Assembly: GCA_958295825.1 (NCBI GenBank)
Contig: OY282375.1
Coordinates: forward strand, 2,527,489-2,591,488
DNA from: an uncultured Candidatus Entotheonella sp.
Lineage (GTDB): Bacteria > Tectomicrobia > Entotheonellia > Entotheonellales > Entotheonellaceae
Length of the DNA stretch: 64,000 nt
Direction of reading: 5' to 3'
The translations under genes and the position numbers were made by a program. Shown here piece after piece: positions 16,082 to 24,512 of the stretch; the first letter of the stretch is position 1, and every line of letters starts with the position of its first letter. The notes under the pieces were generated by a model. That model made no database searches. It saw only the letters and a list, made by a program, of their open reading frames with translations, and was not told where the DNA came from.

Positions 16082-17533
16082 TTAGCCCTTGATGACACCG
16101 AGGGGCCGCAACTGCACGACTTTCCGGCTGATGCCGGCGCCGTGTACGACGTCCACCACGTCCCGAACGTCCTTGTAGGCTTCCGGGATTTCCTCCATCA
16201 GGGTGGCGCGTCCGGCGGAGCGCACGTAAATGCCCTGGTCTTCCAGTTCCCGCACGATGGGCCGGCCGCGCGCGCTTTTCTTGGCCTGCGTGCGGCTCAT
16301 GAGGCGGCCGGCCCCATGGCAGCTGCTGGCAAACGTCTCCTCGCCGCCCTGCCGGGTGCCGACCAGCACGTAGGAGTAACGGCCCATGTCGCCCGGAATG
16401 AGCACCGGCTGACCCATATCCCGATACACCGACGGCAACTGGGGATGCCCCGGCGCTAGGGCGCGCGTGGCGCCTTTGCGATGCACGCACAAGCGGCGCG
16501 CCTGCCCGTCAACAGTGTGCGTCTCGAACTTGCCGATGTTGTGGCACACGTCGTAGATCACCTCGATGCGCAGGTCCTGCGCCGAGCGTTGTAGCACCTC
16601 GGCAAAGGTCTCGCGCACCGTGTAGGTGATGAGTTGCCGATTGGCGAAGGCGAAGTTGGCGGCGCTGTACATGGCGCCGATGTATTCGCGCGCCGGTGGG
16701 GAGCTCAGGGGGGCGCAGCACAACTGCCGGTCCGGGATGGCGATGCCGAATTGCTGTGTGGCGCGCTGCATCGCCTTGATGGAGTCGTCGCACACCTGAT
16801 AGCCCAGTCCGCGCGAGCCGGTGTGGATGGTGATGGCGAGCTGGTCTTTGAGCAACCCCAGGGCGCGGGCCACCTCGGCGTCGTAGACCTCGGCGACGTA
16901 ATCGACTTCCACGAAATGATTGCCCGATCCGATGCTGCCGAGTTGCGGACGCCCGCGTTCCAGAGCGCGTTGACTGACGCATCGCGGCTCGGCGCCCGTC
17001 AGGCAGCCGTTCTCCTCGGTGTGCTCCAAGTCACGCGGCGTGCCGTAACCCTGCGACACCGCCCAGCCGGCGCCGCGCTTGAGCACGCCCTGCAAATCGG
17101 CGTGCGACAGCCGCACCGCCTGCTGGCGCGACCCGACGCCGGAAGGGATATTGCGGAACAGGCCCTCGGCCACCTCGCGCATGCGGCCCTGCACGTCGTG
17201 TCGGTTCAGACCTGAGCCCAGCAGCCGCACGCCGCAATTGATGTCGTAGCCGATGCCGCCGGGCGATATGACGCCGTCGCGGGCGTCGAACGCCGCCACC
17301 CCGCCGATGGGAAAGCCGTACCCCCAATGGATGTCCGGCATGGCGATAGAGTGCCCGACGATGCCCGGCAGGTGCGCCACGTTGACCACCTGCTGCAGGC
17401 TCTGATCGCCGCGAATCGTCTGCATCATGGCGTCGCTGGCGAACACCAGGCCGTCCACGTTCATGCCGCCGTGACGCGGGATGCGCCAGCGGTGGGTGTC
17501 GATGCGTTCCAGAGGCACGTGATGGGCGTTCAT
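16082..17533 (-). CDS. rtcB: RNA-splicing ligase RtcB
   Basis: GTP- and Mn-dependent RNA ligase that joins 2',3'-cyclic phosphate (or 3'-phosphate) and 5'-OH ends, used for RNA repair. 483 residues. The metal ligands are in GYDINCGVRLL (D97, C100), GSIGSGNHFVEVD, TIHTGSRGLGYQV and DVCHNIGKFE, and the SCHGAGRLMSRTQA loop holds the guanylylated histidine. The start overlaps the stop of an upstream small gene as ATGA, and archease follows. All catalytic residues look intact. Confidence 0.97.
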   Translation of the reverse strand: MNAHHVPLERIDTHRWRIPRHGGMNVDGLVFASDAMMQTIRGDQSLQQVVNVAHLPGIVGHSIAMPDIHWGYGFPIGGVAAFDARDGVISPGGIGYDINCGVRLLGSGLNRHDVQGRMREVAEGLFRNIPSGVGSRQQAVRLSHADLQGVLKRGAGWAVSQGYGTPRDLEHTEENGCLTGAEPRCVSQRALERGRPQLGSIGSGNHFVEVDYVAEVYDAEVARALGLLKDQLAITIHTGSRGLGYQVCDDSIKAMQRATQQFGIAIPDRQLCCAPLSSPPAREYIGAMYSAANFAFANRQLITYTVRETFAEVLQRSAQDLRIEVIYDVCHNIGKFETHTVDGQARRLCVHRKGATRALAPGHPQLPSVYRDMGQPVLIPGDMGRYSYVLVGTRQGGEETFASSCHGAGRLMSRTQAKKSARGRPIVRELEDQGIYVRSAGRATLMEEIPEAYKDVRDVVDVVHGAGISRKVVQLRPLGVIKG

Positions 17534-17880
17534 GGCTGAGTCGTATTCCTTCCGTCGGGTTGCAATTGACAGTGATCCGCGTTGCTCGACGCCAGGACGG
17601 CCAGGGGCAGACGCAACAGGCAGAGTTGCACCGGCTGGCCGTGGTCGACGGCCAGAGCCGTGTTCTGGACATTCCAGGTTAGGATGCCGGGCTCAGGGGA
17701 GTGGAGGACCGTTTCGAGCGCCAGGCGGCGCTTCGGGTAGCCTTGCCAGAACGGCTTCTTGTCCGCCAGCAGGACGATATGAGCACCCCGGTCATGCAGG
17801 TAGGCCAGCGCCCGCCGTGTGGGTTCGGGATGCGACGACGCGGGCGTATCTGTGCCGAAAAGGTCCGGGAGGCCTGCCAT
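17530..17880 (-). CDS. Hypothetical protein coupled to rtcB
   Basis: 116 residues from an ATG at 17880 (MAGLPDLFGTDTPASSHPEP), or up to 152 if an in-frame GTG at 17988 is used; neither has a clear ribosome site. The C-terminal half reads LAYLHDRGAHIVLLADKKPF, then GILTWNVQNTALAVDHGQPV and LCLLRLPLAVLASSN, compatible with a small alpha/beta domain. The stop overlaps the rtcB start (ATGA), so coupling to RNA ligation is likely. No family was recognised. Confidence 0.65.
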   Translation of the reverse strand: MAGLPDLFGTDTPASSHPEPTRRALAYLHDRGAHIVLLADKKPFWQGYPKRRLALETVLHSPEPGILTWNVQNTALAVDHGQPVQLCLLRLPLAVLASSNADHCQLQPDGRNTTQP

Positions 17881-18020
17881 GGGAGGTTGGGTAGAGCGGC
17901 ATCCGTTGCTGTCCCCCGTACGGGTACAATGCCCTCCCCCTGTTGCTCCCCACAGACAACGGACGGCACGCCACCGGGCACCTTCCACAGCCTCAGCGAG
18001 GTACCAACCCGCCCTTTATA

Positions 18021-18044
18021 GGGGAATTACATACTTGACACAAC
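18021..18044. repeat. Left terminal inverted repeat of R-M transposon
   Basis: 24 bp, an exact inverted match to 20418-20441. It contains TTGACA, which at the transposase end could serve as a -35 box pointing inward. The endonuclease stop codon touches its inner edge. Confidence 0.9.
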
Positions 18045-18675
18045 TACAATCTCTCCTTTCTCAGGTAGAGCCTGCATACCGTCAGGGGTGGAACCCGAAA
18101 CTTCGTGCCATGATTGCGTAGCCCGTCACTGCCTGGCGTCATTTCCCGACAATCGAAATCCAACGCGATCGTCCCCCTGACCAATTCGTAGACGAAATCG
18201 GCAAGGTGAAAGGTCTCATAGGCGTCAGCATGCAGAAACCGGACGCTTTGTCCTTTCCGCTCGCCCTTCACCAGTAACAGGCGGCGCAGCTTCGCCCCCG
18301 CCGCTACCAGTTCTTCAGGCGCCCAATAGGGAACAGGGCCGTTACCCTGGACTGGACGCACAATGACTTGCCCTGCATCGTTCACGACACGAAACAGGTC
18401 AGACTTACCCCTGGCCGCACCATGTAGCGCATGATAGCCTCCGGACCGTCTGCTTCCTTGTGGAACAACGTCACCAAGTGAGTGCGCTCAGAGTGCCACT
18501 TGAGTTCCCAGCCTGCCGTGGTGCCCAGCAGGTCTTCCAGTAACAGCCCTGGCGCGCCTGAGCCGTTGTCGCGCGGACCTTTTGGCATGTCATGCCACCC
18601 ATGCGCAATGACGGCGCGCATACGCTCAAACAGTTCCTTACGGGTCTTGGGCGGACTGCCCGGGAAGTCGGTCAT
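18044..18675 (-). pseudogene. MvaI/BcnI-family restriction endonuclease, one frameshift
   Basis: Two frames make one protein of about 209 residues. The first (18675-18382) reads RMRAVIAHGWHDMPKGPRDN, then APGLLLEDLLG and WELKWHSERTHLVTLFHKE. The LEDLLG and ELK spacing matches the MvaI/BcnI family catalytic core. The second (18420-18044) reads KSDLFRVVNDAGQVIVRPVQ and later LRNHGTKFRV, the family's C-terminal basic motif. They are offset by one base near 18410-18420. The start overlaps the methyltransferase stop (ATGA). MvaI cuts CCWGG and BcnI CCSGG; specificity here is unknown. A single frameshift could also be a sequencing error, in which case the enzyme would be intact. Confidence 0.72.
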
Positions 18676-19460
18676 CGGATCATCCTTCTGACAGCGTTGA
18701 TTCGCTCGCTTGCCAGCTTGCAGTAATCAGCAGAGATTTCCATGCCGATCCATGCCCGACGCGCCATCTCCGCAGCCATTGCCGTGGTGCCTGAACCGAT
18801 AAACGGATCAAGGACGATCTGCCCAGTTGTAGAATTGATGCAACGCTGTGCAAGCTCAACCGGAAAGGGCGCGGGATGTGGGTTGTTGGCTTCCTGGGGA
18901 ATGCGCCACACGTCGCCAAGCGCATTTGCCTTTGGCGCGAGGCGAAAGTTGGGCTTGGCAATCAGATAGATGACTTCATACGTGGGCAAGAAGTAGCCAG
19001 GATTAAAGTTCAGGCCGCCGCTACGTTGCCAGATGATGATCTGGCGCACGGGAAAGCCCTGTACGATGTCCGCCCTGTCTTGTAGCAGGCCACCTTGTAC
19101 GCGCCACTTGTGGTTGTAGAATATAGCGCCGTCTTCTCTGAGCACGCGCATCATGGCGCGCAAGCAACCCTGCTGCCAGGCTACGTATTCATCGTGCGGC
19201 ATGGCGTCGTTGTGCACGGCATAGCCCTTCACCAGTTCTGCTCTCTCCCATTTGCCGCCGCGCCCGTCCTTCAAGCCGTTACCCGTGCTGTTCCTGATGT
19301 TATATGGCGGACTGGTGACAATCACGTCCACAGAACCAACTGGCATCTTGTCCATGAGTTTCACGCAATCCCCGTGATGCACTTTGCTGAGCCATTGCCC
19401 CATGATCTCCGGGTTGACGCGCGTCATGGCTTGTTTCAGAATCCTGTTCATGTTCATCAT
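18672..19460 (-). CDS. Site-specific DNA methyltransferase (beta class, probably N4-cytosine)
   Basis: 262 residues from ATGATG at 19460, overlapping the transposase stop. Motif IV TSPPYN is near residues 49-54 and motif I DPFIGSGTTAMAA is near 218, the beta-class order. The serine in SPPY fits N4-cytosine methylation, as in M.MvaI and M.BcnI. A target-recognition-like middle (YNHKWRVQGGLLQDRADIV) separates them. Pairing with an MvaI/BcnI-like endonuclease in a four-base overlap supports a cognate R-M set. The frame is open throughout, so it may still methylate host DNA even though the endonuclease is shifted. Confidence 0.85.
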   Translation of the reverse strand: MMNMNRILKQAMTRVNPEIMGQWLSKVHHGDCVKLMDKMPVGSVDVIVTSPPYNIRNSTGNGLKDGRGGKWERAELVKGYAVHNDAMPHDEYVAWQQGCLRAMMRVLREDGAIFYNHKWRVQGGLLQDRADIVQGFPVRQIIIWQRSGGLNFNPGYFLPTYEVIYLIAKPNFRLAPKANALGDVWRIPQEANNPHPAPFPVELAQRCINSTTGQIVLDPFIGSGTTAMAAEMARRAWIGMEISADYCKLASERINAVRRMIR

Positions 19461-20377
19461 TGGACAAGCCTCTGATAAGAGAGCCGGATACCAGCTGACG
19501 ATCCCAGCATCACGTCCATGCGCTGCGCATTCGTCAGCCCCATCATGTTCCATCGGAGGCTCGATTCGTGCATATACCGATGCAGGTGCTTCCAACTGAA
19601 GTGATGGAAGATACCGACATAGCTGCGCTTCACGATGGCCCAAAAGGACTCCATGCCGTTGGTGTGCACCTTGTCTCTCACGTATTCGCCATGCCCGTGA
19701 TTGACGCTTTCATGGCTGTATCCGGCCAAGTCGTCATACACCAGGGCTTCATCCGTGTAGAGCGTCGCACCTTCAATGGCCTTGGAACGGATAAAGTGAT
19801 GCAGGGTTCGCCGATTCACGCTGGTTACAGGAACAGCCTTGATCTTCCCACGGCGGGAGCGAAGCCCAGCCACCGGAGCCTTACCCACAGGCCCGCGTCC
19901 GGTACGCAGTTTTTTGTTGGCGTGCTTGTTGGCTTCCTTGCCGCCGATGTAAGTCTCATCGGCTTCAACTTCGCCATCCAGCGGCCCGGCCTTATCGTTC
20001 AGCATGCCCATGGCGGCGCGTAAGCGGCTGAGCATGAACCAGGCGGTTTTCTGGGTGACGCCGACTTCGCGCGCCAGCTGGGTGGAAGCAATGCCCTTGC
20101 AATTGGAGGCCATCAGCCAAGCGTCGGCAAACCACTTGCGCAGCTTGACAGGGCTGTCTTCAAAGATGGTGTTCTTGCGGACGCTGAATTCGCGCTTGCA
20201 GTCGGCGCACTTGTAGACATGTCGTCGTTTGATGGTGTAGAACTTTCGACAGCAGCCACACCATTGGCAGGTGATGCCCTTCGGCCAGCGGAGTTGTTCA
20301 AGATGCTCGATGCAGGCGTCTTCGGTGGGAAATGCTTCCAGCAGAGCGTAAAGGCTATCATATTCCTTGGTGTTCAT
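19457..20377 (-). CDS. IS1595-family transposase
   Basis: 306 residues. An N-terminal zinc ribbon (CQWCGCC...YKCADCKREF) and a helix-turn-helix (TQLAREVGVTQKTAWFMLSR) bind the ends. The DDE-type catalytic residues lie in DGEVEADETYIGG, TLYTDEALVYDD and HTNGMESFWAIVKR (NMESFW-type glutamate). The frame is complete and looks functional. It starts 41 bp inside the right terminal repeat and its TGA overlaps the ATG of the methyltransferase, so passenger expression depends on transposase transcription. Confidence 0.93.
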   Translation of the reverse strand: MNTKEYDSLYALLEAFPTEDACIEHLEQLRWPKGITCQWCGCCRKFYTIKRRHVYKCADCKREFSVRKNTIFEDSPVKLRKWFADAWLMASNCKGIASTQLAREVGVTQKTAWFMLSRLRAAMGMLNDKAGPLDGEVEADETYIGGKEANKHANKKLRTGRGPVGKAPVAGLRSRRGKIKAVPVTSVNRRTLHHFIRSKAIEGATLYTDEALVYDDLAGYSHESVNHGHGEYVRDKVHTNGMESFWAIVKRSYVGIFHHFSWKHLHRYMHESSLRWNMMGLTNAQRMDVMLGSSAGIRLSYQRLVQ

Positions 20378-20417
20378 GGCTGTGTCTTCCTCTTACACAA
20401 CCAATATAATGCCAATT

Positions 20418-20441
20418 GTTGTGTCAAGTATGTAATTCCCC
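20418..20441. repeat. Right terminal inverted repeat of R-M transposon
   Basis: Exact inverted copy of 18021-18044. Read toward the transposase gene it supplies TTGACA, followed by an AT-rich ATTATATTGG; the spacing to a -10 hexamer is shorter than usual, so a promoter here is only possible. Confidence 0.88.
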
Positions 20442-20880
20442 TTTGCAGGGTCGGCGTGTTTGGTAGAGCGAAGTACAAGCGTCCGTCAATCCCACCGTCG
20501 CCTGTGCGCCAAGTTGTCACGAAGCCGTCAACCTGTTCAACCGCCCACTTCTGAAAATGATAGGGGGCTCGCTGCCACAGGTCGCGGGCGCCTGCCAGCG
20601 TGTGCGGGCTGCCTTCGATGGTGAAGTCGGTCCCCTCTTTCAAGCCAAGCCGGTCACGTAGCCGGATCGCTGCTATGCGCTTGACGGCATGGATAGCGAT
20701 GTCAACGCCGGTCCATTTCCGATTGAGATTGTGGGCTGCTTCAAGCGTGGTGGCGCAGCCACAGAAGGGATCAAACACAACGTCCCTCTCGTTGCTGCTC
20801 GCCTTGATGATGCGCTCAAGTAAGGCAACGGGCTTTTGGGTGTTATAACCCATGCGCTCTCTGGCTTGGCTGTTTATTGG
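20442..20880 (-). pseudogene. Fragment of beta-class DNA methyltransferase with nuclease-like tail
   Basis: Reads RERMGYNTQKPVALLERIIK, motif I DPFCGCATTLEAA, then LGLKEGTDFTIEGSPHTL and GFVTTWRTGDGGIDGRLYF. It is nearly identical to parts of the methyltransferase passenger at 37652-40853, but lacks the N-terminal half (cut by the IS5-type element at 20887) and the C-terminus (cut by the IS1595-family transposon end at 20441). It is therefore the middle of a second copy of that gene. Confidence 0.85.
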
Positions 20881-20886
20881 GGGGAT

Positions 20887-21815
20887 GAAGCAGTTTCATA
20901 ACTTAATTTGCCATGAGGCTTCCTTTTGGTATGCAATCAATGGCTCAAAGGAGGCCTGATATGAACCGCCATCAGAGTGAACTAAGCGATGAGCAGTGGG
21001 AAAAAATCGCTCCCTTCCTGCCCAAACCCCAAGCCTCGCCTTGGGGTGGACCCAAACCAATCCCCAATCGCCCTTGCTTCGAGGGCATCTTGTGGGTCCT
21101 TCGCAGCGGCGCCCGCTGGAAAGACCTGCCAGCGTCCTACCCTTCTCCCAGCACCTGTTGGCGTCGTCTGTGCCTCTGGGAGGAACAAGAGGTGTGGCTT
21201 AAGGCATGGCGCGCCTTTCTGGCGCAACTTGACCGCCAAGGACAGCTTGATTGGGCCGAAACCTTTGCCGACGGCAGCTTTGCCCCGGCCAAAAAGGGGG
21301 CCTTGCGTCGGCCCTGCCAAGAAGGGCAAAGGTACGAAGTGGATGGTGGTGGCAGACGGCCAAGGTGTTCCTCTGGGAAACCTCCTGGAATCGGCGTCCG
21401 CAGCGGAAGTGACCTTGATCGAGCGGGCCTTGACGCAGGTGTCGGTGCCGCGTCGTGGCCGCGGTCGGCCTCGCCAAAAGCCCGCGCGCCTCATTGATGA
21501 CAAGGCGGCGGACGCAGACGCCCTTCGCCAGCGTCTGCGGTCTCGGGGCATTGATTTGATTTGCCCGCCTCGCAGAAACCGTAAACGAGCCTCCTTGCAG
21601 GACGGTCGCAAGCTGCGCCGTTACCAACGTCGGCTGAGCGAACGATTTCCTGGGTGGGCAATTTTCGTCGCTTGGTGGTGCGCTGGGATCGCTATATTGA
21701 GATCTACCGCGGTTTCTTTCCTATCGCGTGCATGCTGATAACGCTGAATAAGCTCTTCAATGGCTTCTAACTCATTTGCTTGTGTGACTATCATCAGGTA
21801 GTTATGAAACAGCCT
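20887..21815 (+). mobile_element. IS5-family element (second type), decayed
   Basis: Imperfect ends GAAGCAGTTTCATAACT (left) and AGTTATGAAACAGCCTC (right) enclose one transposase gene. A truncated relative is at 42230-42513 on the minus strand. It interrupts the methyltransferase fragment on its left. A target duplication could not be identified. Confidence 0.75.
20961..21770 (+). pseudogene. IS5-family transposase (second type), frameshifted
   Basis: Starts MNRHQSELSDEQWEKIAPFL and continues FEGILWVLRSGARWKDLP and LDWAETFADGSFAPAKKG in one frame. After the AAAAAGGGGG run near 21290-21300 the conserved reading moves to the -1 frame (GKGTKWMVVADGQGVPLG, LIDDKAADADALRQRL). This could be programmed slippage. 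A further shift near 21630-21650 puts the ending (GNFRRLVVRWDRYIEIYRGF, then ITLNKLFNGF) out of frame, so the gene is dead. Confidence 0.75.
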
Positions 21816-21929
21816 CTAATGGGTGCCAGAGCTTATAAGACTGTCCGCCTAACAGGAGACTCATATCTCGGTTTCCCGTGTTATGCGAATGCAGGACCCC
21901 GACCAGCATTACAAGATCAATTACGGAAA

Positions 21930-21956
21930 CTAGATTCCGTTCCCCCATATCTCCCC
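21930..21956. repeat. 27-bp direct repeat left of IS copy 2
   Basis: The sequence beginning ctagattccgttccccca occurs immediately left of the IS5-type element and again immediately right of it (22799-22825). It is much longer than the TA target. The likely reading is that two tandem units pre-existed and the IS entered the CTAG at their junction. Confidence 0.85.
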
Positions 21957-21959
21957 CTA

Positions 21960-22799
21960 GGCTCAGGACCTATAAAAGGGTATCATGGGGCCTGTGATGA
22001 GAGTCAACACGCTGACGCCACTAGGAGAGCGATCATGTCCGAGCACCACTTCTGGCTGTCCGACGACCCGTTTAACCGACTCAAACCCCTGTCACCCAAC
22101 AAGGTGCGCGGCGTCCCACGCGTCGATGACCGAAAGGTCATCAGCGGTATCATCCACGTCATCCGCTATGGGCTGAGGTGGCGCGACGCGCCCGCCTGTT
22201 ACGGACCCCACAAGACACTCTACAATCGCTTCGTGCGCTGGAGCAAGGCCGCGGGCTTCGACCGCATCTTCCAAGCCCTGGCTGCCGAAAGCACCGCCAC
22301 CAAGACGGTCATGATCGATAGCACCCATCTCAAAGCGCATCGTACCGCAGCCAGCTTGCTGAAAAAGGGGGGCTTTCGCGCTGCATCGGACGCACCCGGG
22401 GCGGGCTGAACTCGAAGCTCCACGCCGTCTGCGATGGCAAGCCCGTCGTGCTGCGGTTGACGGCGGGGCAGGTCAGCGACTACTGCGGGGCTGATACGGT
22501 ACTTGACGCCCTCCCGAAAGCCGCTGTCCTGATAGCCGACAAGGGTTATGACAGCGACAGGTTGCGCAAGGCCCTTGCCAAGCAAGGCATCAAGTCCTGC
22601 ATTCCGGGCCGCGCCAAGCGCAAAGAGCCCATCATCTACGACACCGAGTTGTACAAGAGCCGTAACCTCATTGAGCGCCTGTTTGGCCGGCTGAAGGATT
22701 GGCGCCGCATCGCCACCCGGTACGACCGCTGTGCGCATACGTTCTTCAGTGCCATCTGCATAGCTGCCACGGTTAGTTTCTGGTTATGAGTCCTGAGCC
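21960..22799 (+). mobile_element. IS5-family (IS427-like) element, copy 2
   Basis: 840 bp, with ends GGCTCAGGAC and GTCCTGAGCC, flanked by TA. It is nearly identical to copy 1 (opposite orientation). Both reading frames are open with the same slippage heptamer, so it may be active. Confidence 0.92.
22035..22789 (+). CDS. IS5-family transposase, orfA/orfB frameshift (copy 2)
   Basis: OrfA runs 22035-22409 (124 residues, with TVMIDSTHLKAH) and orfB continues in the -1 frame to 22789 (RGGLNSKLHAV, VLIADKGYDSD, LIERLFGRLKDWRR). The G GGG GGC heptamer lies near 22368-22374. The catalytic aspartates and glutamate are all present. The orfA start has an AGGAGAGC ribosome site. Confidence 0.87.
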
Positions 22800-22825
22800 T
22801 AGATTCCGTTCCCCCATATCTCCCC
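22799..22825. repeat. 27-bp direct repeat right of IS copy 2
   Basis: Direct copy of 21930-21956; its first bases are shared with the IS boundary. Confidence 0.85.
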
Positions 22826-22844
22826 CTAATCATAAAACAATCAT

Positions 22845-23000
22845 GAACAGGCTGCCCTGGAAGCGCTTGACCGGCAGGCTACGGCGGACTTGGTCGGACC
22901 CTGGCAGGTTGGCAAGACAACGCTGGCAAGGAACATCGCAGAGCAGAGAGAGGCTGCATTTGGATCTGGGGAATCGCGGCGGATTTCCGGAAAGCTTCCT
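22845..23000 (+). pseudogene. AAA-family ATPase (AAA_14-like) N-terminal fragment
   Basis: One frame reads EQAALEALDRQATADLVGPW then QVGKTTLARNIAEQREA, a Walker A motif of the type in AAA_14 ATPases. After a frameshift near 22945 a second frame continues RLHLDLGNRGGFPESFL, the usual next block. Everything after that is gone. It lies just before the DUF3187 gene. Confidence 0.65.
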
Positions 23001-23004
23001 GGCC

Positions 23005-24105
23005 ATGTGCGGGCGCGGAGGGCGTTGCGCAGCCGCCATTTGCAGTCGCCGCCGCTCCTGGTGGTGTTTGGGTCTTGTCTGCGTTTTTGTTTTTTCCGTT
23101 TCCTGGACAGCCGTCGCCGGCCCATCCGACTGGGGCGCCGTCGCCACGCCGCTGCGCATGGTCAATCTGCACCCGTTCCATCTCCTGTATGGCGTGCCTG
23201 CTTCCTTTGGCGCCCATGTCTTGACACCGGGAGCGTCCGAACTTACCGCATCGCTGGATCTGGCTTCCTACTTGAGCGGGGGCACGACTGGCGTGGGGCA
23301 GTTATCTGCCGCCCCCAACGCGGAATGGGTGCTGATCGACGGCGAGACATACCGGCAGGCGTTAACGCTGCGGATGGGCTTTCGTGAGCGTTGGGAAGTT
23401 TTGTTCGAGGTATCCGCGGTGGCGCATCGTGCTGGCGCGTTCGATGCGTTCATCGAGACTTGGCACGACACCTTCGGTCTGAATCAGGGCGGCAGGAAGC
23501 GCGCGCCGCGGAACCGGCTGGCGCTCTTCTATGCCGACAGTGATGGAGTCCACGTCGACGTGGACCAGGACGTTGCTGCGTTCGGAGACATCAGCGTCGG
23601 GGCCGGCTACGCGCTGCCGCAATCGCCGTTGGGTAACGACGGCCTGGCCATTCGGTCTGCCGTGAAGCTTCCGACCGGCGATGCGAGCTTGCTGACTGGC
23701 TCCGGCGGTTTTTCAGCGGCGGTCTGGGCGGAGACCTCGGGGGCGTTGCCCGGATCAACAGCCTCGCGCGTCTGGCTTTATGCCGCGACTGCAGGCGTGC
23801 TGGCCGGAGAGGCGCCGCGCGGTCTTTCGGAACTCGGTGGTCGATGGATCGCCTTCGGCCGCTTTGGGATGACTTGGCGGCCGCTGACGCGGCTGACCTT
23901 GACAGCGCAGTTCGACGCGCATTCTTCTCCTTATCACGCTTCCAAGTTGCCCTCTCTCGCAGACGCAGGCGTCATGATTGGCTTCGGCGGCACGCTGAGG
24001 CTCACCGACCGCACAACACTTGAGGTTGCCGTTACCGAAGACGACGGCTTGCACTGGTCCGCGCCCGATATCGGCCTGCATATCGCCTTGCGCTGGCGGC
24101 CGTGA
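23005..24105 (+). CDS. DUF3187 family protein, probable outer-membrane barrel
   Basis: 366 residues if started at the ATG at 23005; the frame is open further upstream, but that part overlaps an ATPase remnant. Residues 15-40 form a signal peptide (SWWCLGLVCVFVFSVSWTAV, cut after AVA). The mature chain has alternating amphipathic strands and ends in an aromatic/hydrophobic strand (IGLHIALRWRP), as in outer-membrane barrels. The DUF3187 core is seen in FRERWEVLFEVSAVAHRAG, DAFIETWHDTFGL and RNRLALFYADSDGVHVD. Function of the family is not established. The ribosome site is weak. Confidence 0.8.
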   Translation: MCGRGGRCAAAICSRRRSWWCLGLVCVFVFSVSWTAVAGPSDWGAVATPLRMVNLHPFHLLYGVPASFGAHVLTPGASELTASLDLASYLSGGTTGVGQLSAAPNAEWVLIDGETYRQALTLRMGFRERWEVLFEVSAVAHRAGAFDAFIETWHDTFGLNQGGRKRAPRNRLALFYADSDGVHVDVDQDVAAFGDISVGAGYALPQSPLGNDGLAIRSAVKLPTGDASLLTGSGGFSAAVWAETSGALPGSTASRVWLYAATAGVLAGEAPRGLSELGGRWIAFGRFGMTWRPLTRLTLTAQFDAHSSPYHASKLPSLADAGVMIGFGGTLRLTDRTTLEVAVTEDDGLHWSAPDIGLHIALRWRP

Positions 24106-24512
24106 TTGCTACCCTTTTCGCCTGATAAACCAATCCCGGTTTGCGGAAGACTGAAGGAATGTTCTGGCGTATGAAGAACGTCTGTCAGGGTGCAAAGCAT
24201 TATTTGAAATTGCGAGGCCCAGGTGATGACTTGGCATGCCAAGCTCTGGGGTTTTGGTTAATAGAACACCCAGGTCACCTTTCAGTGGTTCAAGTCCGTC
24301 AATTATCACGCATTGCATATGGCCACAAGCGTAGTCAGACGACCCCGCTGTTCCTCAGACGGAGTCTCTCATACCGCGTTTCAAACGCCCTTTCCAAGCA
24401 GCGGGTCGCGGCGTATCATGGCCCACGCATTGTCTCGAACGCCTCGGCGCATGCTCCCCGGCGTTTCGCCTGATTCGACAGCCTCACCATGACAAACGGC
24501 AAAGGAGACGAT
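24106..24512. other. Intergenic sequence, no gene supported
   Basis: About 400 bp between the DUF3187 and decarboxylase genes. A short tail reading LAYEERLSGCKALFEIARPR (about 24165-24230, plus strand) ends in a stop and looks like the end of some lost gene, but no family is recognised. The promoter of the decarboxylase gene should lie near its right end. Confidence 0.4.

Larger units (their letters stand above)
18021..20441 (-). mobile_element. IS1595-family transposon carrying an MvaI-like R-M pair
   Basis: A 2421-bp element bounded by perfect 24-bp inverted repeats that begin GGGGAATTACATACTTGACA (18021-18044 and 20418-20441). It holds three tightly packed minus-strand genes: transposase, methyltransferase and restriction endonuclease. 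The transposase/methyltransferase and methyltransferase/endonuclease junctions overlap by 3-4 bp. The endonuclease stop abuts the left repeat. No 8-bp target duplication is visible: the left flank is ccctttata and the right flank tttgcagg. The right flank lies inside a methyltransferase gene that does not resume on the left. The base composition is less GC-rich than the surrounding core genes. Confidence 0.85.

Noticed and set aside
20378-20441. Promoter for the transposase using TTGACA in the terminal repeat
   Set aside because: The nearest AT-rich -10-like hexamer is too close (about 13 bp), so it is not listed as a separate feature.
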